Positions 55,680 to 64,000 of a stretch of 64,000 bases of DNA are shown here, in pieces. Location of the stretch: the NCBI RefSeq assembly GCF_016792905.1, contig NZ_JAEULP010000071.1:1-64000 (forward strand), in the 5' to 3' direction. Under the pieces are notes generated by a model. That model was given only the letters and a program-made list of their open reading frames with translations. It had not been told where the DNA came from and ran no database searches. The stretch comes from Tabrizicola sp. GTDB taxonomy: Bacteria; Pseudomonadota; Alphaproteobacteria; Rhodobacterales; Rhodobacteraceae. Position 1 is the stretch's first letter. Every line of letters starts with the position of its first letter. A program made the translations under genes and the position numbers.

Positions 55680-56795
55680 TCAGTTGGACAGAAGGTCGCC
55701 CTTCCGCCGGATTTCCGTGCCCGCAACATGGCAGAGGCCCTGGCCCTTCAGGCAGGTGGTCCAAAGTTCCTGGCGGAACAGAAGGCCGGTCGTGGGCGCC
55801 AGAATCTCCACCCTGCGCCGTGCCGCTGCATCGGTCACATGGCCCAGCACCTGTCCTTCGGTCACGCGGTCGCCTGCGGCTGTCACCCAGCTGACGATCC
55901 CGCCGATGGGGGCCATGAATTCTACCGCGCCTGCCAGGGGCATTTCCTCGGCCGGTCCATGGGAAGGGACCGGTCCCCCGGTCAGCACCCCGACCCCGGC
56001 GAGGAAGGCCATCAATCCCTCGGCATCGCGGACCGCCGTCGCGTCCGACACGTCGCCCTGTCCACGGTATTCCAGCGTGGTCGAGAAGCAGGGCATCGGC
56101 ACCGCCGCGCCGAACCTGTCGCGCAAGCTTCGCCAGGGCACGGTATGCGCCTCATCAAAGGCATTCCCGCCCGAGACATCCTCGATCAGCGCCAGGACCG
56201 AGCCGGTGCAGCGGCCCAGAAGATCGGTGATCTCGGGCCGCGCGGTCGAGGCGTAGAAATGCATGATCGCCCGGTGGTCGCAGTGGAGGTCAAGTACGAT
56301 GTCGGCGTCATGGGAGCCCTGCATCAGGCGGACGCGCAACTCGTCGACCTCGGTTTCCGGCTTCGCCTCGGACAGGGCCTTGGCGAAGGCGGTGCGGATG
56401 GTGGCCGCATTCGCCTCCGCGTCCGGTCCAAGTTGCCCATCGAGTGCATCGCCCGACAGCGCTGCAAGATCGGGATAACCCCGGTTGAAATTGTGCGCGC
56501 CTTCCAGGTCACGCCGCCCGACAGGCTTGTGCAGCAACCATTCGGAGAGGCCGATGGGGTTCGCCACGGGGACTACCACGACATGCCCGGCAATTTGTCC
56601 CTCGGCCTCGGCCTGATCGAGCAGGTCCATCAGGTGAAACAGGGCCAGCGGACCCGGCATCTCGTCGGCGTGCAGGCCGCCCTGCAGGTATACCTTCGGC
56701 CGGTTGCCTTCCCGCCCCCAGTGATGCCGGGTCAGGGTCCGTGTGGTGCCTGGACTTGGCCCGCTGAGGGGTACGGTCTCGGTTCTCATGCGCAC
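55680..56795 (-). CDS. AstE/AspA-family zinc hydrolase, CphZ/AotO-like
   Basis: A 371-residue member of the succinylglutamate desuccinylase/aspartoacylase family (M14-like fold). Zinc ligands: H42 and E45 in GGLHADEMPG and H171 in DLHCDHRA; the NFNRGYPDL and PVANPIGLSEW motifs and a C-terminal lipoyl-like barrel (about 285-371, PIGGIVSWVTAAGDRVTEGQVL) complete the architecture. This layout resembles AotO and the cyanophycin dipeptide hydrolase CphZ, which splits beta-Asp-Arg. With cphB-cphA 17 kb away it is the best local candidate for that step. The family is clear; the substrate assignment is inference. Confidence 0.88.
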   Translation of the reverse strand: MRMRTETVPLSGPSPGTTRTLTRHHWGREGNRPKVYLQGGLHADEMPGPLALFHLMDLLDQAEAEGQIAGHVVVVPVANPIGLSEWLLHKPVGRRDLEGAHNFNRGYPDLAALSGDALDGQLGPDAEANAATIRTAFAKALSEAKPETEVDELRVRLMQGSHDADIVLDLHCDHRAIMHFYASTARPEITDLLGRCTGSVLALIEDVSGGNAFDEAHTVPWRSLRDRFGAAVPMPCFSTTLEYRGQGDVSDATAVRDAEGLMAFLAGVGVLTGGPVPSHGPAEEMPLAGAVEFMAPIGGIVSWVTAAGDRVTEGQVLGHVTDAAARRRVEILAPTTGLLFRQELWTTCLKGQGLCHVAGTEIRRKGDLLSN

Positions 56796-56879
56796 CTCTG
56801 GCCAGGAGCGGTCATTTGATCAAACCTTGCTCTTCGCGCCCGCGTCGAGTCAACCATCCGTTGGCGTTCGGGCTGAGGT

Positions 56880-58892
56880 TCAGAGGTGGTCACGCGGGAT
56901 ATCCTCTACCCATTCCCTGCGCGCGATCTCTTGGCCGTCTTCCAAGATTACGGTTTCCGCCTGGAAATGAAAACTTCTTTCATCACATGTCATGCGGCTG
57001 CGGCTCTTATGGGTGAAGACGCCATCAGCGCGGGTCTGCACCACCCGGTAGGTGGTTTCCATTGCCGCGCTCAGCGGGTCGCCATCGGTAATTTGATAGC
57101 GCGCGTGGCCTTCGCTGGCCTGCCGGATGCCGATGTCTGGATATTCATGGTCATAGCACCAGCGCGGGAAGTCCACCGTGATCTGGCCCGACAGGAGGTC
57201 TCGGGTGACGCGGCGCGGATGGGTGGCAGACACCGGATGATCGACCACGGCGCATTCCGCGGCCATTTCCGGCGGGTCGAACGCGCGCAGCGCTGCATCC
57301 TCGGGCCGGGGCGGTCGTGTGGACAACAGCAGACTGGTATTACCCAGGTCGATCGCAAGGGTCGCCAGTTCCGGCGAAGGCCAGGCGATGGGCCAATAGG
57401 TTGACGACAGCGACAGCCCGATCCGGTGGCCCGCGGGGAAGGAATGGGCAATGTCGTCCAGCTCGACCACCACATCCACCGGTTCGCCGGGGACCAGGGG
57501 TTGCGGCCGGTTATGCCCCTTGTGATGGGCAAGGTTCATGAGGCCGAGCGTGACCCGTGTCGAGGCACCGTCGGGCGCGATGTCGTTAAGCCGGACCGCC
57601 ACCAGCGCCAGAGCCTTGTCGGAGGCCACGCGCAGGTGAAGGCGGGGGGCACCGAGGATTTCGACTGTCTCGGGCAGGCGGGCTGTCATCCAGACCAGTG
57701 ATCCGCCATCATCCTCGCGCTGGTCGGTGGGCCAGTCCGCCTCGTCACCATAGCGGCCGATTTCACCGGCGGCGGCGCCGACCCAGAGCGGAGAGCAGAT
57801 GCTGGCGTGACCCGCCTCGGGCAGGTCAGCAAGTTGGCCTTGCGCCGGGAACAGCCGCCAGTCGCGGAGGCGCGGACTGGGCCAGCGGTCCTCGGCCACC
57901 CAGCGGCCCGGGCGGTGCGAATAGCAGGTCCGGGGCGGGACGCTGTCCTGCATCCAGACCCGCAGGGCTGGTTCGTCCATGATCCCGGTCGCGATGCCCT
58001 TCATCCAGTGGTCGCACCAGCGCAGAACTTCCTGCAGCCAGCCGATAGCCGGACCCACCGTCACGTCCATCGGAAAGGAATGCGCCCAGGGGCCGATCAG
58101 AGCTCGGCATTTTTCCGGACCCAGACCCGCCAGCAGCCGGGGCACGGCTTCCGAATAGTTGTCGGCCCAGCCCGACACCGCGTAGACCGGGACTTTGATC
58201 GCGCCGAAATCCTCGCAGACCGAGCCGTGGCGCCAATAGGCGTCGCGGTGCTGGTGACGCATCCAGATCAGACCCCAGGGGTCGTTTGCCGCGATGCGTT
58301 GCAGCCAGAGGTCGCGCCAGGCCGTTCCGTGCAAGGCCGGATCGGGGGGCAGGTCCATGCCTGCGACCATCGTCCCCGACCAGTCCATATTGTCCTTCGA
58401 CAGGCAGCCGCCGATGTAGTGGACGTCGGTGGCATAGCGGTCATCGGTGAAGCCCACGGCGATTACGGTCTTCAGGGCCGGAGGCTGCCGCGCGGCGATC
58501 TGCAAGCCATTGAAGCCGCCCCAGCTGATCCCGATGGTCGACACCTGACCGTCGCACCAATCCTGCGCGGCGATCCAAGCGATCAGGTCGCAGCCGTCCT
58601 CAAGCTCGATCTCGGTGTATTCGTCGTGCAGGAGGCCTTCGCTTTCGCCGCAGCCGCGGATGTCCACCCGCAGGCAGGCATAGCCGTGCCCGGCCAGATA
58701 CTTGTGCATCCCCTGGTCACGCCCGCGCGTTCCGTCGTGCTTTCGGTAGGGCAGGTACTCCAGGATCGCCGGGTACCGCCCGGCCGCCGGGTGCCAGAGC
58801 TTGGCCGCGAGCCGCGTGCCATCGGGCAGCGGGATCCACAAGTTCTCGACCACTGTGACGGCATGCGGAAAGCTGCTGCGGATCAGTGCCAC
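56880..58892 (-). CDS. CocE/NonD (S15) family hydrolase
   Basis: A 670-residue protein of the X-Pro dipeptidyl-peptidase/acyl-esterase family. The GTG start at 58892 is chosen because GGAAGGAA precedes it and homology begins there; the frame upstream is unrelated. Nucleophile S123 in GISWGGFNG, Asp in SGWADNYSEA, His in GPWAHSFP; the C-terminal jelly-roll domain (about 400-670; FPAGHRIGLSLSSTYWP) is intact. These enzymes cleave esters, amides or Xaa-Pro peptides. It heads the minus-strand operon that continues with the AstE/AspA enzyme, OppABCDF-type transporter and S9 peptidase (84 bp to the next gene). Confidence 0.9.
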   Translation of the reverse strand: MALIRSSFPHAVTVVENLWIPLPDGTRLAAKLWHPAAGRYPAILEYLPYRKHDGTRGRDQGMHKYLAGHGYACLRVDIRGCGESEGLLHDEYTEIELEDGCDLIAWIAAQDWCDGQVSTIGISWGGFNGLQIAARQPPALKTVIAVGFTDDRYATDVHYIGGCLSKDNMDWSGTMVAGMDLPPDPALHGTAWRDLWLQRIAANDPWGLIWMRHQHRDAYWRHGSVCEDFGAIKVPVYAVSGWADNYSEAVPRLLAGLGPEKCRALIGPWAHSFPMDVTVGPAIGWLQEVLRWCDHWMKGIATGIMDEPALRVWMQDSVPPRTCYSHRPGRWVAEDRWPSPRLRDWRLFPAQGQLADLPEAGHASICSPLWVGAAAGEIGRYGDEADWPTDQREDDGGSLVWMTARLPETVEILGAPRLHLRVASDKALALVAVRLNDIAPDGASTRVTLGLMNLAHHKGHNRPQPLVPGEPVDVVVELDDIAHSFPAGHRIGLSLSSTYWPIAWPSPELATLAIDLGNTSLLLSTRPPRPEDAALRAFDPPEMAAECAVVDHPVSATHPRRVTRDLLSGQITVDFPRWCYDHEYPDIGIRQASEGHARYQITDGDPLSAAMETTYRVVQTRADGVFTHKSRSRMTCDERSFHFQAETVILEDGQEIARREWVEDIPRDHL

Positions 58893-59119
58893 ACTATTCC
58901 TTCCTTGAAACGGCAACGTCACGGTTGCGCAAGGCGCAAGGTCCGATTCGGTTCGTTGTCCATTTGCGTAGCAGGTTACTATACAGTCGTGCAACAAGAT
59001 GCGCGAAGCGCCCGTCTCCTTCGTGCGGGACCGGCGGCTTTGAGTCGGTATGCTCTGACTTGGATTTGTCAGACTCGCGAAGTTGTATTCTCCTGCCTCG
59101 GCCGATGGGGAGGGCATGC

Positions 59120-59768
59120 ATGCGCAAACTCGCAGCTGTAGCCGCGGTAGTCCTGTGCTTCGGGACAACGTGGCGTTTGCAGAGGAGACTTCGGTTTATG
59201 GGGGCGCAGAGGTCGAACTGACCTTCGATGAGTTAGGGCCAGATACAGGAACGACTTCCTATCTCTCTGGATATCTGGAGTTTGAGCGAAGGCATTTCTA
59301 CGCCGGTATCTGGGGTCAGGTCGCGAATGACGAGGCCTTGTCTGAGCTCGATGTCTACCTTGGGTACCGGAACAAAACTGCGGCCGGGCTTTCCTACGAC
59401 TTCGGCTATACGCGATACATCTATCCGAATGACGGCGGCGATTGCTGCGGAGAACTTACTGTCAGCCTAGGCGTGCCCATTGGCGACAAGCTGACGGCGA
59501 CGCTGGATCTGGCCTATGACCCCGCCGGGTCGCTGGGCAACGCCTATGTCGAAGTTGCCTATCAGGCCTCTGAGAAGTTTGGACTTTCGGCAAATTACGG
59601 TGTCTGCGAGATCGAGGACGCACCATCCGAGCAGGAATGGGACTCTGGCGTAACCTATAGTCTGACCGACGAGACGGCAGTCGACCTGGTTATTACGACG
59701 GATCCGATTATGTCGACAGCTACGTCGGGTTGAGCGTGTCGTTCGATACCACGGTCTTCGAACCCTGA
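59120..59768 (+). pseudogene. Outer-membrane beta-barrel protein (TIGR02001-like), two frameshifts
   Basis: ATG 59120 (GGGGAGGGC ribosome-binding site) opens a signal peptide (MRKLAAVAAVVLCFGT). Near 59165 the homologous sequence moves to another frame (NVAFAEETSVYGGAEVELTF), runs through alternating strands (YLSGYLEFERRHFYAGIWGQ, DVYLGYRNKTAAGLSYDFGYTRY), then shifts again near 59685 to end YYDGSDYVDSYVGLSVSFDTTVF and a stop at 59766. Restoring one missing base at each point gives a continuous protein of about 216 residues with an exported N-terminus and an aromatic-rich last strand. The family is an uncharacterised proteobacterial barrel. Confidence 0.7.
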
Positions 59769-60196
59769 CCGATGTCAGGTCTAAACGCTGGATGCCATGA
59801 TCGACATGATGAGCGATTTGACGACCACCGATGCTGTGGCGAGGCGAGAGGCACCTGACTTGTGCCACTATGCGCTACCGGGAATGGGACACGGGTCGCT
59901 GATTCTCGCCCGATGATGTACCGGACGGCGGTCCTGCAGGTGATGGTGTTGCATCGCAACTTCGGCTGCGCGAACCGGGCGGGTCAGCCGTCGCCATCGA
60001 TCCAGGCGCAGGTGCTGGGCCGCGCCCGTTCGATGCGTTGCCGAGAAGCGGTGAAGTCGCAGGGCGGTGACTGCAAGTAGGAAGAGCGCGATTTCAAGGT
60101 GGACCGATTAGTCGTCGGAAAGGGCTCGATTTCGTGCATCAGCTGCCAGGCGGTCAGCAAGGTTGCAGCATGCGGCTGTGCGCCAAGACGCTCCAT
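59769..60196. other. Intergenic region, nothing recognised
   Basis: 428 bases between the broken barrel gene and DUF2478. Short frames on both strands match nothing I know. Base use is less GC-biased than in the coding neighbours, in keeping with non-coding or decayed DNA. Confidence 0.4.
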
Positions 60197-60754
60197 TTAG
60201 GTGCGGTCAGGGTGCGGGCATGGCCTGACCGCAGGATAGTGATCGCTTGCCACTAGCCCGACGGCGGTGCGCAGCCAGGCCATCACCTCATCGGCGTCGG
60301 CGTTGATCGGTCGCGCGGCCCCGTCGGCAAAGGCCAGAAAGGCGCCAAGCCAGTCCGGCGAGACACCGACCAGCACCGGCTTGCCTTCGGCCAGCGCCTG
60401 CCCGATCAGCTGCGCGAGACCTCGGCCCGCCGCCTCCTGCTTGCCGAACTTGTTGACGATCAGCCCTTGCGCCCTGGCCAGCCGCTCCTGCACGATCACC
60501 ACGGCCTCCTCGAGCGCACCGGGGTCCAGCCGACAGCCGGTCACGCCGGGGCCGAGGTTCAGGCTGATGCTGCGGGTCGGGCCGTCGGGCAGAAGGTTCA
60601 GCACGATCTCGCATTTCGCCTGCGCCGTTCCCGGAATCTGCGACTGGACGGTTCCTGCAAGCTCGATGCCCTCGGCCCGCGCGCGTTCGGCCACGTTGGC
60701 AAGGGCCCTGTTGGTCGCTTGATCCTTGTCGGAACTGACGTAGCGGATGTTCAT
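60197..60754 (-). CDS. DUF2478-family protein
   Basis: A 185-residue cytoplasmic protein of the DUF2478 family (MNIRYVSSDKDQATNRALANV; GCRLDPGALEEAVVIVQERL; IVNKFGKQEAAGRGL; GKPVLVGVSPDWLGAFLAFADG). Members are often near molybdate or molybdopterin genes and look like a simplified nucleotide-binding fold; the biochemical role is unknown. No molybdenum gene is visible in the window. An AT-rich inverted repeat lies about 31-52 bases upstream of its start. Confidence 0.8.
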   Translation of the reverse strand: MNIRYVSSDKDQATNRALANVAERARAEGIELAGTVQSQIPGTAQAKCEIVLNLLPDGPTRSISLNLGPGVTGCRLDPGALEEAVVIVQERLARAQGLIVNKFGKQEAAGRGLAQLIGQALAEGKPVLVGVSPDWLGAFLAFADGAARPINADADEVMAWLRTAVGLVASDHYPAVRPCPHPDRT

Positions 60755-60939
60755 TCTATTCCTGCTTTGTCGGGGGAGTGCTTCGATATATTAGATGAAA
60801 CATATCCCCCTCAATGACAAGATAGAAGCCCTGGAGCGGCACGAGGTCACTTTCGAGCAATGGTAGTTAACAACCAGAAGATCGCAGTACCGGCACCCCG
60901 ATGCTGGCTGAGTGATCCCAAGGTTTGATGATGCGGCGC
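60755..60939. other. Intergenic DNA with an AT-rich inverted repeat
   Basis: GATAT (60785-60789) and ATATC (60802-60806) are inverted arms in an AT-rich stretch 31-52 bases upstream of the DUF2478 start on its coding strand. It is in the right place for a promoter or regulator site; molybdate-responsive ModE-type boxes are AT-rich inverted repeats too, but the match is loose. No gene is seen in the rest. Confidence 0.3.
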
Positions 60940-61088
60940 GAGTCATCTGCATCGGGATCATGTTCGGTCGACTGAGGGACAAGTGGCGGCATGCCAACCG
61001 TTGTGACAGATGCTTGAAAGCCGTCTTCTCCGCCGTTGCCCAGCCTGCGATCGTCATGCTCCGGACGCGACCCGCGAAAGAGTCCTGA
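60940..61088 (+). mobile_element. IS5-type transposase C-terminal remnant
   Basis: A plus-strand frame ending at TGA 61086-61088 reads CIGIMFGRLRDKWRHANRCDRC then LKAVFSAVAQPAIVML. This matches the C-terminal RIEIMFGRLKDWRRVATRYDRC...SAIALAA signature of IS5-family transposases, with several substitutions. Only about 50 residues remain, and no terminal inverted repeats or target duplication were found, so this is an old scrap. The flanks (60755-60939 and 61089-61266) hold no other gene. Confidence 0.65.
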
Positions 61089-61266
61089 CTCTGGCAGACA
61101 AGTGCAATTCTTGAGCCGCGCGGGTTGAGCCCGCGTCAGGCAATCGCAATTTCTCGGGAGAACAGGGATATCCAGGTGGTGCAAGTGCTCGGAGCGTCGC
61201 CGATGGGCACGGCTCAACACCGACCGTTTTTCGAAACGGGTCAATGCAACGAGGAAATCATAACTC

Positions 61267-62421
61267 TCAGGTCAGTGGCGGGACCTTGTTGCAGCATTCT
61301 CTCTGAATCGCGTCAAGCACGATCGCTGTGTGGTAGCCGTCTGCGATTGACCCATTGTCGAACGCCCTGCCTTCGGCGATGCAGGTCAGGAATTCGTGGA
61401 TCATGAAGCCGAACCACTCGCTGTAGCCGACAGCGACGGAATCGTGCGGCACGGCCACCAGGCCACCGATATTCGGCGATCCGGGCCGGTTCATGATGCG
61501 CTGAAACCCGGTCGGGCCGCCTTCGGTCAGAAGCGCCATCTCATAGTAACTGGGCGTTTCGGTGGTGAAGCGTGCGGTGCCTCTGGTGCCCATGACTTCG
61601 ACCGTCAGCCGGTTGCCGCTGCCCACGGCGACACGGCTGGCGGTCATCGTGCCCTGTGCGCCGTTGGCGAAGCGCAAGAGTGCCGTCATCACGTCATCAT
61701 TGTCCACTGCGGCCATCTTGTCCGACAGCGCGACATGGCCATGACCGCTGGTCGTGCCAAGCGGCAGGCGGCGTTCGGCGATGGAAATCTTCGAGGCTGC
61801 CCCGACAACGCCCTGAACCTCGCCGAACAGAAACCGCAACATGTCGACCGCGTGGGTTCCCACGTCCAGAAGGGCGCCAGGACCTGCCTTGGCGAATTCG
61901 TAACGCCATAAATGCGGTAGCAAGGGGTCCGCGGCATAGTCACATTGGAAGGCGACCGAGATCTGGACCGGGCGGCCCAGGTCGCCGGCCACGACCCGCG
62001 CCCTGATCTCGGCCAATGCGGGAATGCGGCGATAGTTGAAGACGGTGCCGGAGACGGTCGTCGCCTTGAGCGCGGCTTCGTGCACCGGGCGGGCCTGTGC
62101 CGCCGACAGGGCAAGGGGCTTTTCGCACAGCACATGCTTGCCCGCGGCCAGGGCGGCCAGCGTCACTTCGGTGTGCAGGAAGTTCGGCAGGCAGACCGAG
62201 ACCACGTCAACCTGCGGATCGGCGATCACCTTCTTCCAGTCGGTCGCGACGTGGGCAAAACCCCAATCTGCCGCCAGCTTCCGAGCCGCCATGCCGTTCA
62301 TGTCGCAGACCGTGTGCAGCACCCCCGGCGCCGGGTTGAACCGGTGCGCATATTGGCGGTAGGCGCTGGCATGGGCTGCGCCGATCATGCCTGCGCCGAT
62401 GATGGCAATTCCCTTGACCAT
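61267..62421 (-). CDS. Gfo/Idh/MocA-family oxidoreductase
   Basis: A 384-residue NAD(P)-dependent sugar or inositol dehydrogenase. The N-terminal Rossmann domain starts IAIIGAGMIGAAHASAY; the EKPLAL motif carries the conserved Lys, and LDVGTHAVDMLRFL holds the active-site His region. ATG 62421 lies 1 base after the stop of the upstream dehydrogenase, so the two are co-translated. Probably cytoplasmic oxidation of a sugar or polyol; the substrate is unknown. Confidence 0.92.
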   Translation of the reverse strand: MVKGIAIIGAGMIGAAHASAYRQYAHRFNPAPGVLHTVCDMNGMAARKLAADWGFAHVATDWKKVIADPQVDVVSVCLPNFLHTEVTLAALAAGKHVLCEKPLALSAAQARPVHEAALKATTVSGTVFNYRRIPALAEIRARVVAGDLGRPVQISVAFQCDYAADPLLPHLWRYEFAKAGPGALLDVGTHAVDMLRFLFGEVQGVVGAASKISIAERRLPLGTTSGHGHVALSDKMAAVDNDDVMTALLRFANGAQGTMTASRVAVGSGNRLTVEVMGTRGTARFTTETPSYYEMALLTEGGPTGFQRIMNRPGSPNIGGLVAVPHDSVAVGYSEWFGFMIHEFLTCIAEGRAFDNGSIADGYHTAIVLDAIQRECCNKVPPLT

Positions 62422-62422
62422 G

Positions 62423-63439
62423 TCAGACCTCCCCAATCTCGACCCAGGTTCCTGTTGTCGCCGACCGGAAGACCGCATCGGCCACGGCGGCATTGGCGCG
62501 GGCATCGTCCAGCCCGTAGAACGGCACGTCCCGTCCGCGGACGGCAAGGGCGAAGTTCGTGACCTCGACCTCGTACTGGTCGAGTGCCGGAAACTCGACG
62601 CTGCGGGCCTCGGAACGGGCATGGTCGGTCGAGGTGTCGATCACGATGTGGTTCGGCTCTGTCCGCGACGGCACATAGGCCTGCGGCAGGGTGAGGAAGG
62701 CACGCTCGCAGACGATCTCGATCGACTGCGACGAGGCTTGGGCGAGCGAGACCATGAAAGTCGCCTGCCGCCCGGCGCCGAAATCAAGGATCACCGAGGT
62801 GAAGAGGTCGATCCCCGCGGCGTTGCGCTGCATCTGCGCCATCGCGCGCAGAGGTTCGACGCCGAATACGAAGCGGGCGGCCATGGCGGTGTAGCAGCCA
62901 AGGTCGTAGAAGGCCCCGCCGCCCCATTCGGGCGTCTGGCGGAAATCCCGTTCATTGGTCATGTGGAAGGAGAGGAGCGACGAAAAGGTCAGGGCCGCGC
63001 CGTGGTCCCTTGCGGCCAGCATCCGCCGCAGGTGCTGCCAGCGCGGCTGGTGGCGGACCATGAAGGCCTCGGCAATCTTCAGCGATGGATCGACATCAGC
63101 AAGCGCTTCAAGGTCGGCCGCGCGCAGGGCCGCAGGCTTCTCGATCAGCACATGCTTTCCGGCATCGGCCGCCTTCCGGGCCCATTCGACATGCAGGTGG
63201 TTCGGCAGCGCGATGTAGACCGCCTCGACCTCTCGGTCGGTGAGGAGCGCCTCGTAACTGCCATAAGCCATGGCGGCGCCGTGACGGTCGGCCATGGCAC
63301 GGGCGCGCGCCGGATCGCGGGCGGCGATGGCCCAGGCCGTGCTGGCGGGGCTTTTCGCGATGGCGGGCAGGATCGCGCCCTCTGCAATCCGCGCGGCGCC
63401 CAGGATGCCCCATTTCACCGGCTTCAGGTCACTGGTCAT
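62423..63439 (-). CDS. Gfo/Idh/MocA-family oxidoreductase
   Basis: A 338-residue dehydrogenase from ATG 63439 with GGAGGACCCAG upstream. WGILGAARIAEGAILPAI is the NAD(P)-binding start, EKPAAL carries the catalytic Lys, and GGGAFYDLGCYTAMAARF the sugar-site region. It belongs to the shorter glucose-fructose-oxidoreductase/1,5-anhydrofructose-reductase-like branch and differs from its operon partner. The pair is divergent from a sugar isomerase-like gene at 63600, with 160 bp between. Confidence 0.92.
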   Translation of the reverse strand: MTSDLKPVKWGILGAARIAEGAILPAIAKSPASTAWAIAARDPARARAMADRHGAAMAYGSYEALLTDREVEAVYIALPNHLHVEWARKAADAGKHVLIEKPAALRAADLEALADVDPSLKIAEAFMVRHQPRWQHLRRMLAARDHGAALTFSSLLSFHMTNERDFRQTPEWGGGAFYDLGCYTAMAARFVFGVEPLRAMAQMQRNAAGIDLFTSVILDFGAGRQATFMVSLAQASSQSIEIVCERAFLTLPQAYVPSRTEPNHIVIDTSTDHARSEARSVEFPALDQYEVEVTNFALAVRGRDVPFYGLDDARANAAVADAVFRSATTGTWVEIGEV

Positions 63440-63599
63440 CTGGGTCCTCCCGCATCGCTCGACGGGATATGTCTCACGCCGGGGGCGGGCACGCCGCAGG
63501 GACTGTGATCGAAAACCATCAGGGCTTCGGCTGCGCGCGGGGACATCGCGCGCTATCTGGGGGCCTCCGCGACCTGCCGCGGACATGCGAGGAGGATAT

Positions 63600-64000
63600 A
63601 TGAAAATCGGTTTCGTTTCCGACAGCCTGGGCGGCCAGTCGTTCGATCAGATGCTGGACAATGCCGCCCGGATCGGCGTGTCCGGGGTCGAGGTCAACAC
63701 CGGCGGTTGGTCGACTGCGCCGCATTTCGATCTGCCGGCGATGAAATCCAGCGCCGAGGCGCGCGGGGCGTTCCGGAAAGCCTTCGAGACCCGGGGGCTG
63801 GAAATCATCAGCCTGAACGCGAACGGCAATCCCTTGCATCCTACCGATCCGAAGCAGGGCGAGTGCCTAAAGGATACGATCCGCATTGCGGGCGATATGG
63901 GGATCAAGACAGTCTGCACCATGTCGGGCCTGCCTGCCGGGCGGAAGGGCGATCTGATGCCGAACTGGGTCGTCTCCAGCTGGCCGCCCGAAACCCGTGC
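63600..64000 (+). CDS. Sugar phosphate isomerase/epimerase (TIM barrel), cut by window edge
   Basis: From ATG 63600 (CGAGGAGGATAT ribosome-binding site) 133 codons are visible: MKIGFVSDSLGGQSFDQMLD, ARIGVSGVEVNTGGWSTAPH, and GLEIISLNANGNPLHP. This is the start of a xylose-isomerase-like TIM barrel (IolE/sugar phosphate isomerase/epimerase group). Divergent dehydrogenases next to such a gene form a common sugar or inositol catabolic arrangement. The C-terminal half is outside the window. Confidence 0.88.
   Translation, partial: MKIGFVSDSLGGQSFDQMLDNAARIGVSGVEVNTGGWSTAPHFDLPAMKSSAEARGAFRKAFETRGLEIISLNANGNPLHPTDPKQGECLKDTIRIAGDMGIKTVCTMSGLPAGRKGDLMPNWVVSSWPPETR

Noticed and set aside
54130..56256. 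A 708-codon plus-strand frame opposite the OppA-type and AstE/AspA-type genes
   Set aside because: It is a mirror of two well-supported genes; there is no ribosome-binding site and no homology.

Overview
The window is GC-rich and densely coded. Many genes are translationally coupled (ATGA/GTGA overlaps), and Tat- or Sec-exported binding proteins sit in front of ABC operons. This fits an alphaproteobacterium, most likely Rhodobacterales (Rhodobacteraceae); that placement is inferred from gene content and composition only. No tRNA, rRNA or CRISPR array was seen. The stretch reads as an accessory, catabolic part of a chromosome or large replicon: about 50 genes for uptake and breakdown of peptides, cyclic amides, aromatics, sulfate esters or sulfonates and sugars.

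Layout. (1) 1-16.1 kb: a cyclic-amide/peptide region with a split hydantoinase/oxoprolinase pair (hyuB and hyuA, minus strand), an AraC regulator, an M20 amidohydrolase, an IclR regulator, a fused HyuA-HyuB protein and a five-gene peptide ABC transporter. (2) 16.2-22 kb: a decaying block with a frameshifted AraC gene, a Rieske oxygenase/reductase chimera formed by internal deletion, an MFS permease lacking its first helix, an alpha/beta hydrolase, a RidA protein and a second chimera of two flavin-related reductases. (3) 22-24 kb: a RibB-like DHBP synthase and a RutA-like flavin monooxygenase. (4) 24-28.6 kb: a gentisate-type ring-cleavage operon (GntR, dioxygenase, FAH hydrolase, nitrilase, flavin reductase-like protein). 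(5) 28.6-34.8 kb: an IclR-controlled SsuABC/TauABC-type transporter with one frameshifted permease, a sulfatase, and the remnant of a second sulfatase.

(6) 35.2-58.9 kb is the most interesting part. Cyanophycinase, cyanophycin synthetase and a stand-alone Mur ligase are followed by a GntR regulator, an M24 aminopeptidase and a Dpp-type ABC operon. A converging operon then carries an S15-type hydrolase, an AstE/AspA-family enzyme (the family of the cyanophycin dipeptide hydrolase CphZ and of AotO), a second peptide ABC transporter and an S9 peptidase. Together these could make a nitrogen storage polymer, degrade it to beta-Asp-Arg, split that dipeptide and take up peptides. The Mur ligase has no ATP-grasp half and an unrecognised N-terminal region; its job is open.

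(7) 59-64 kb: a broken outer-membrane beta-barrel gene, a DUF2478 gene, an IS5-type transposase scrap, and two Gfo/Idh/MocA dehydrogenases divergent from a sugar isomerase/epimerase-like gene that runs off the right edge.

Damage is a theme. There are at least six frameshifts (near 16.6, 17.79, 32.43, 34.68, 59.16 and 59.68 kb) and two or three deletion junctions between 18 and 22 kb, while long neighbours (1284 and 934 codons) are intact. Either accessory genes are decaying or the assembly has local errors; read mapping would decide.
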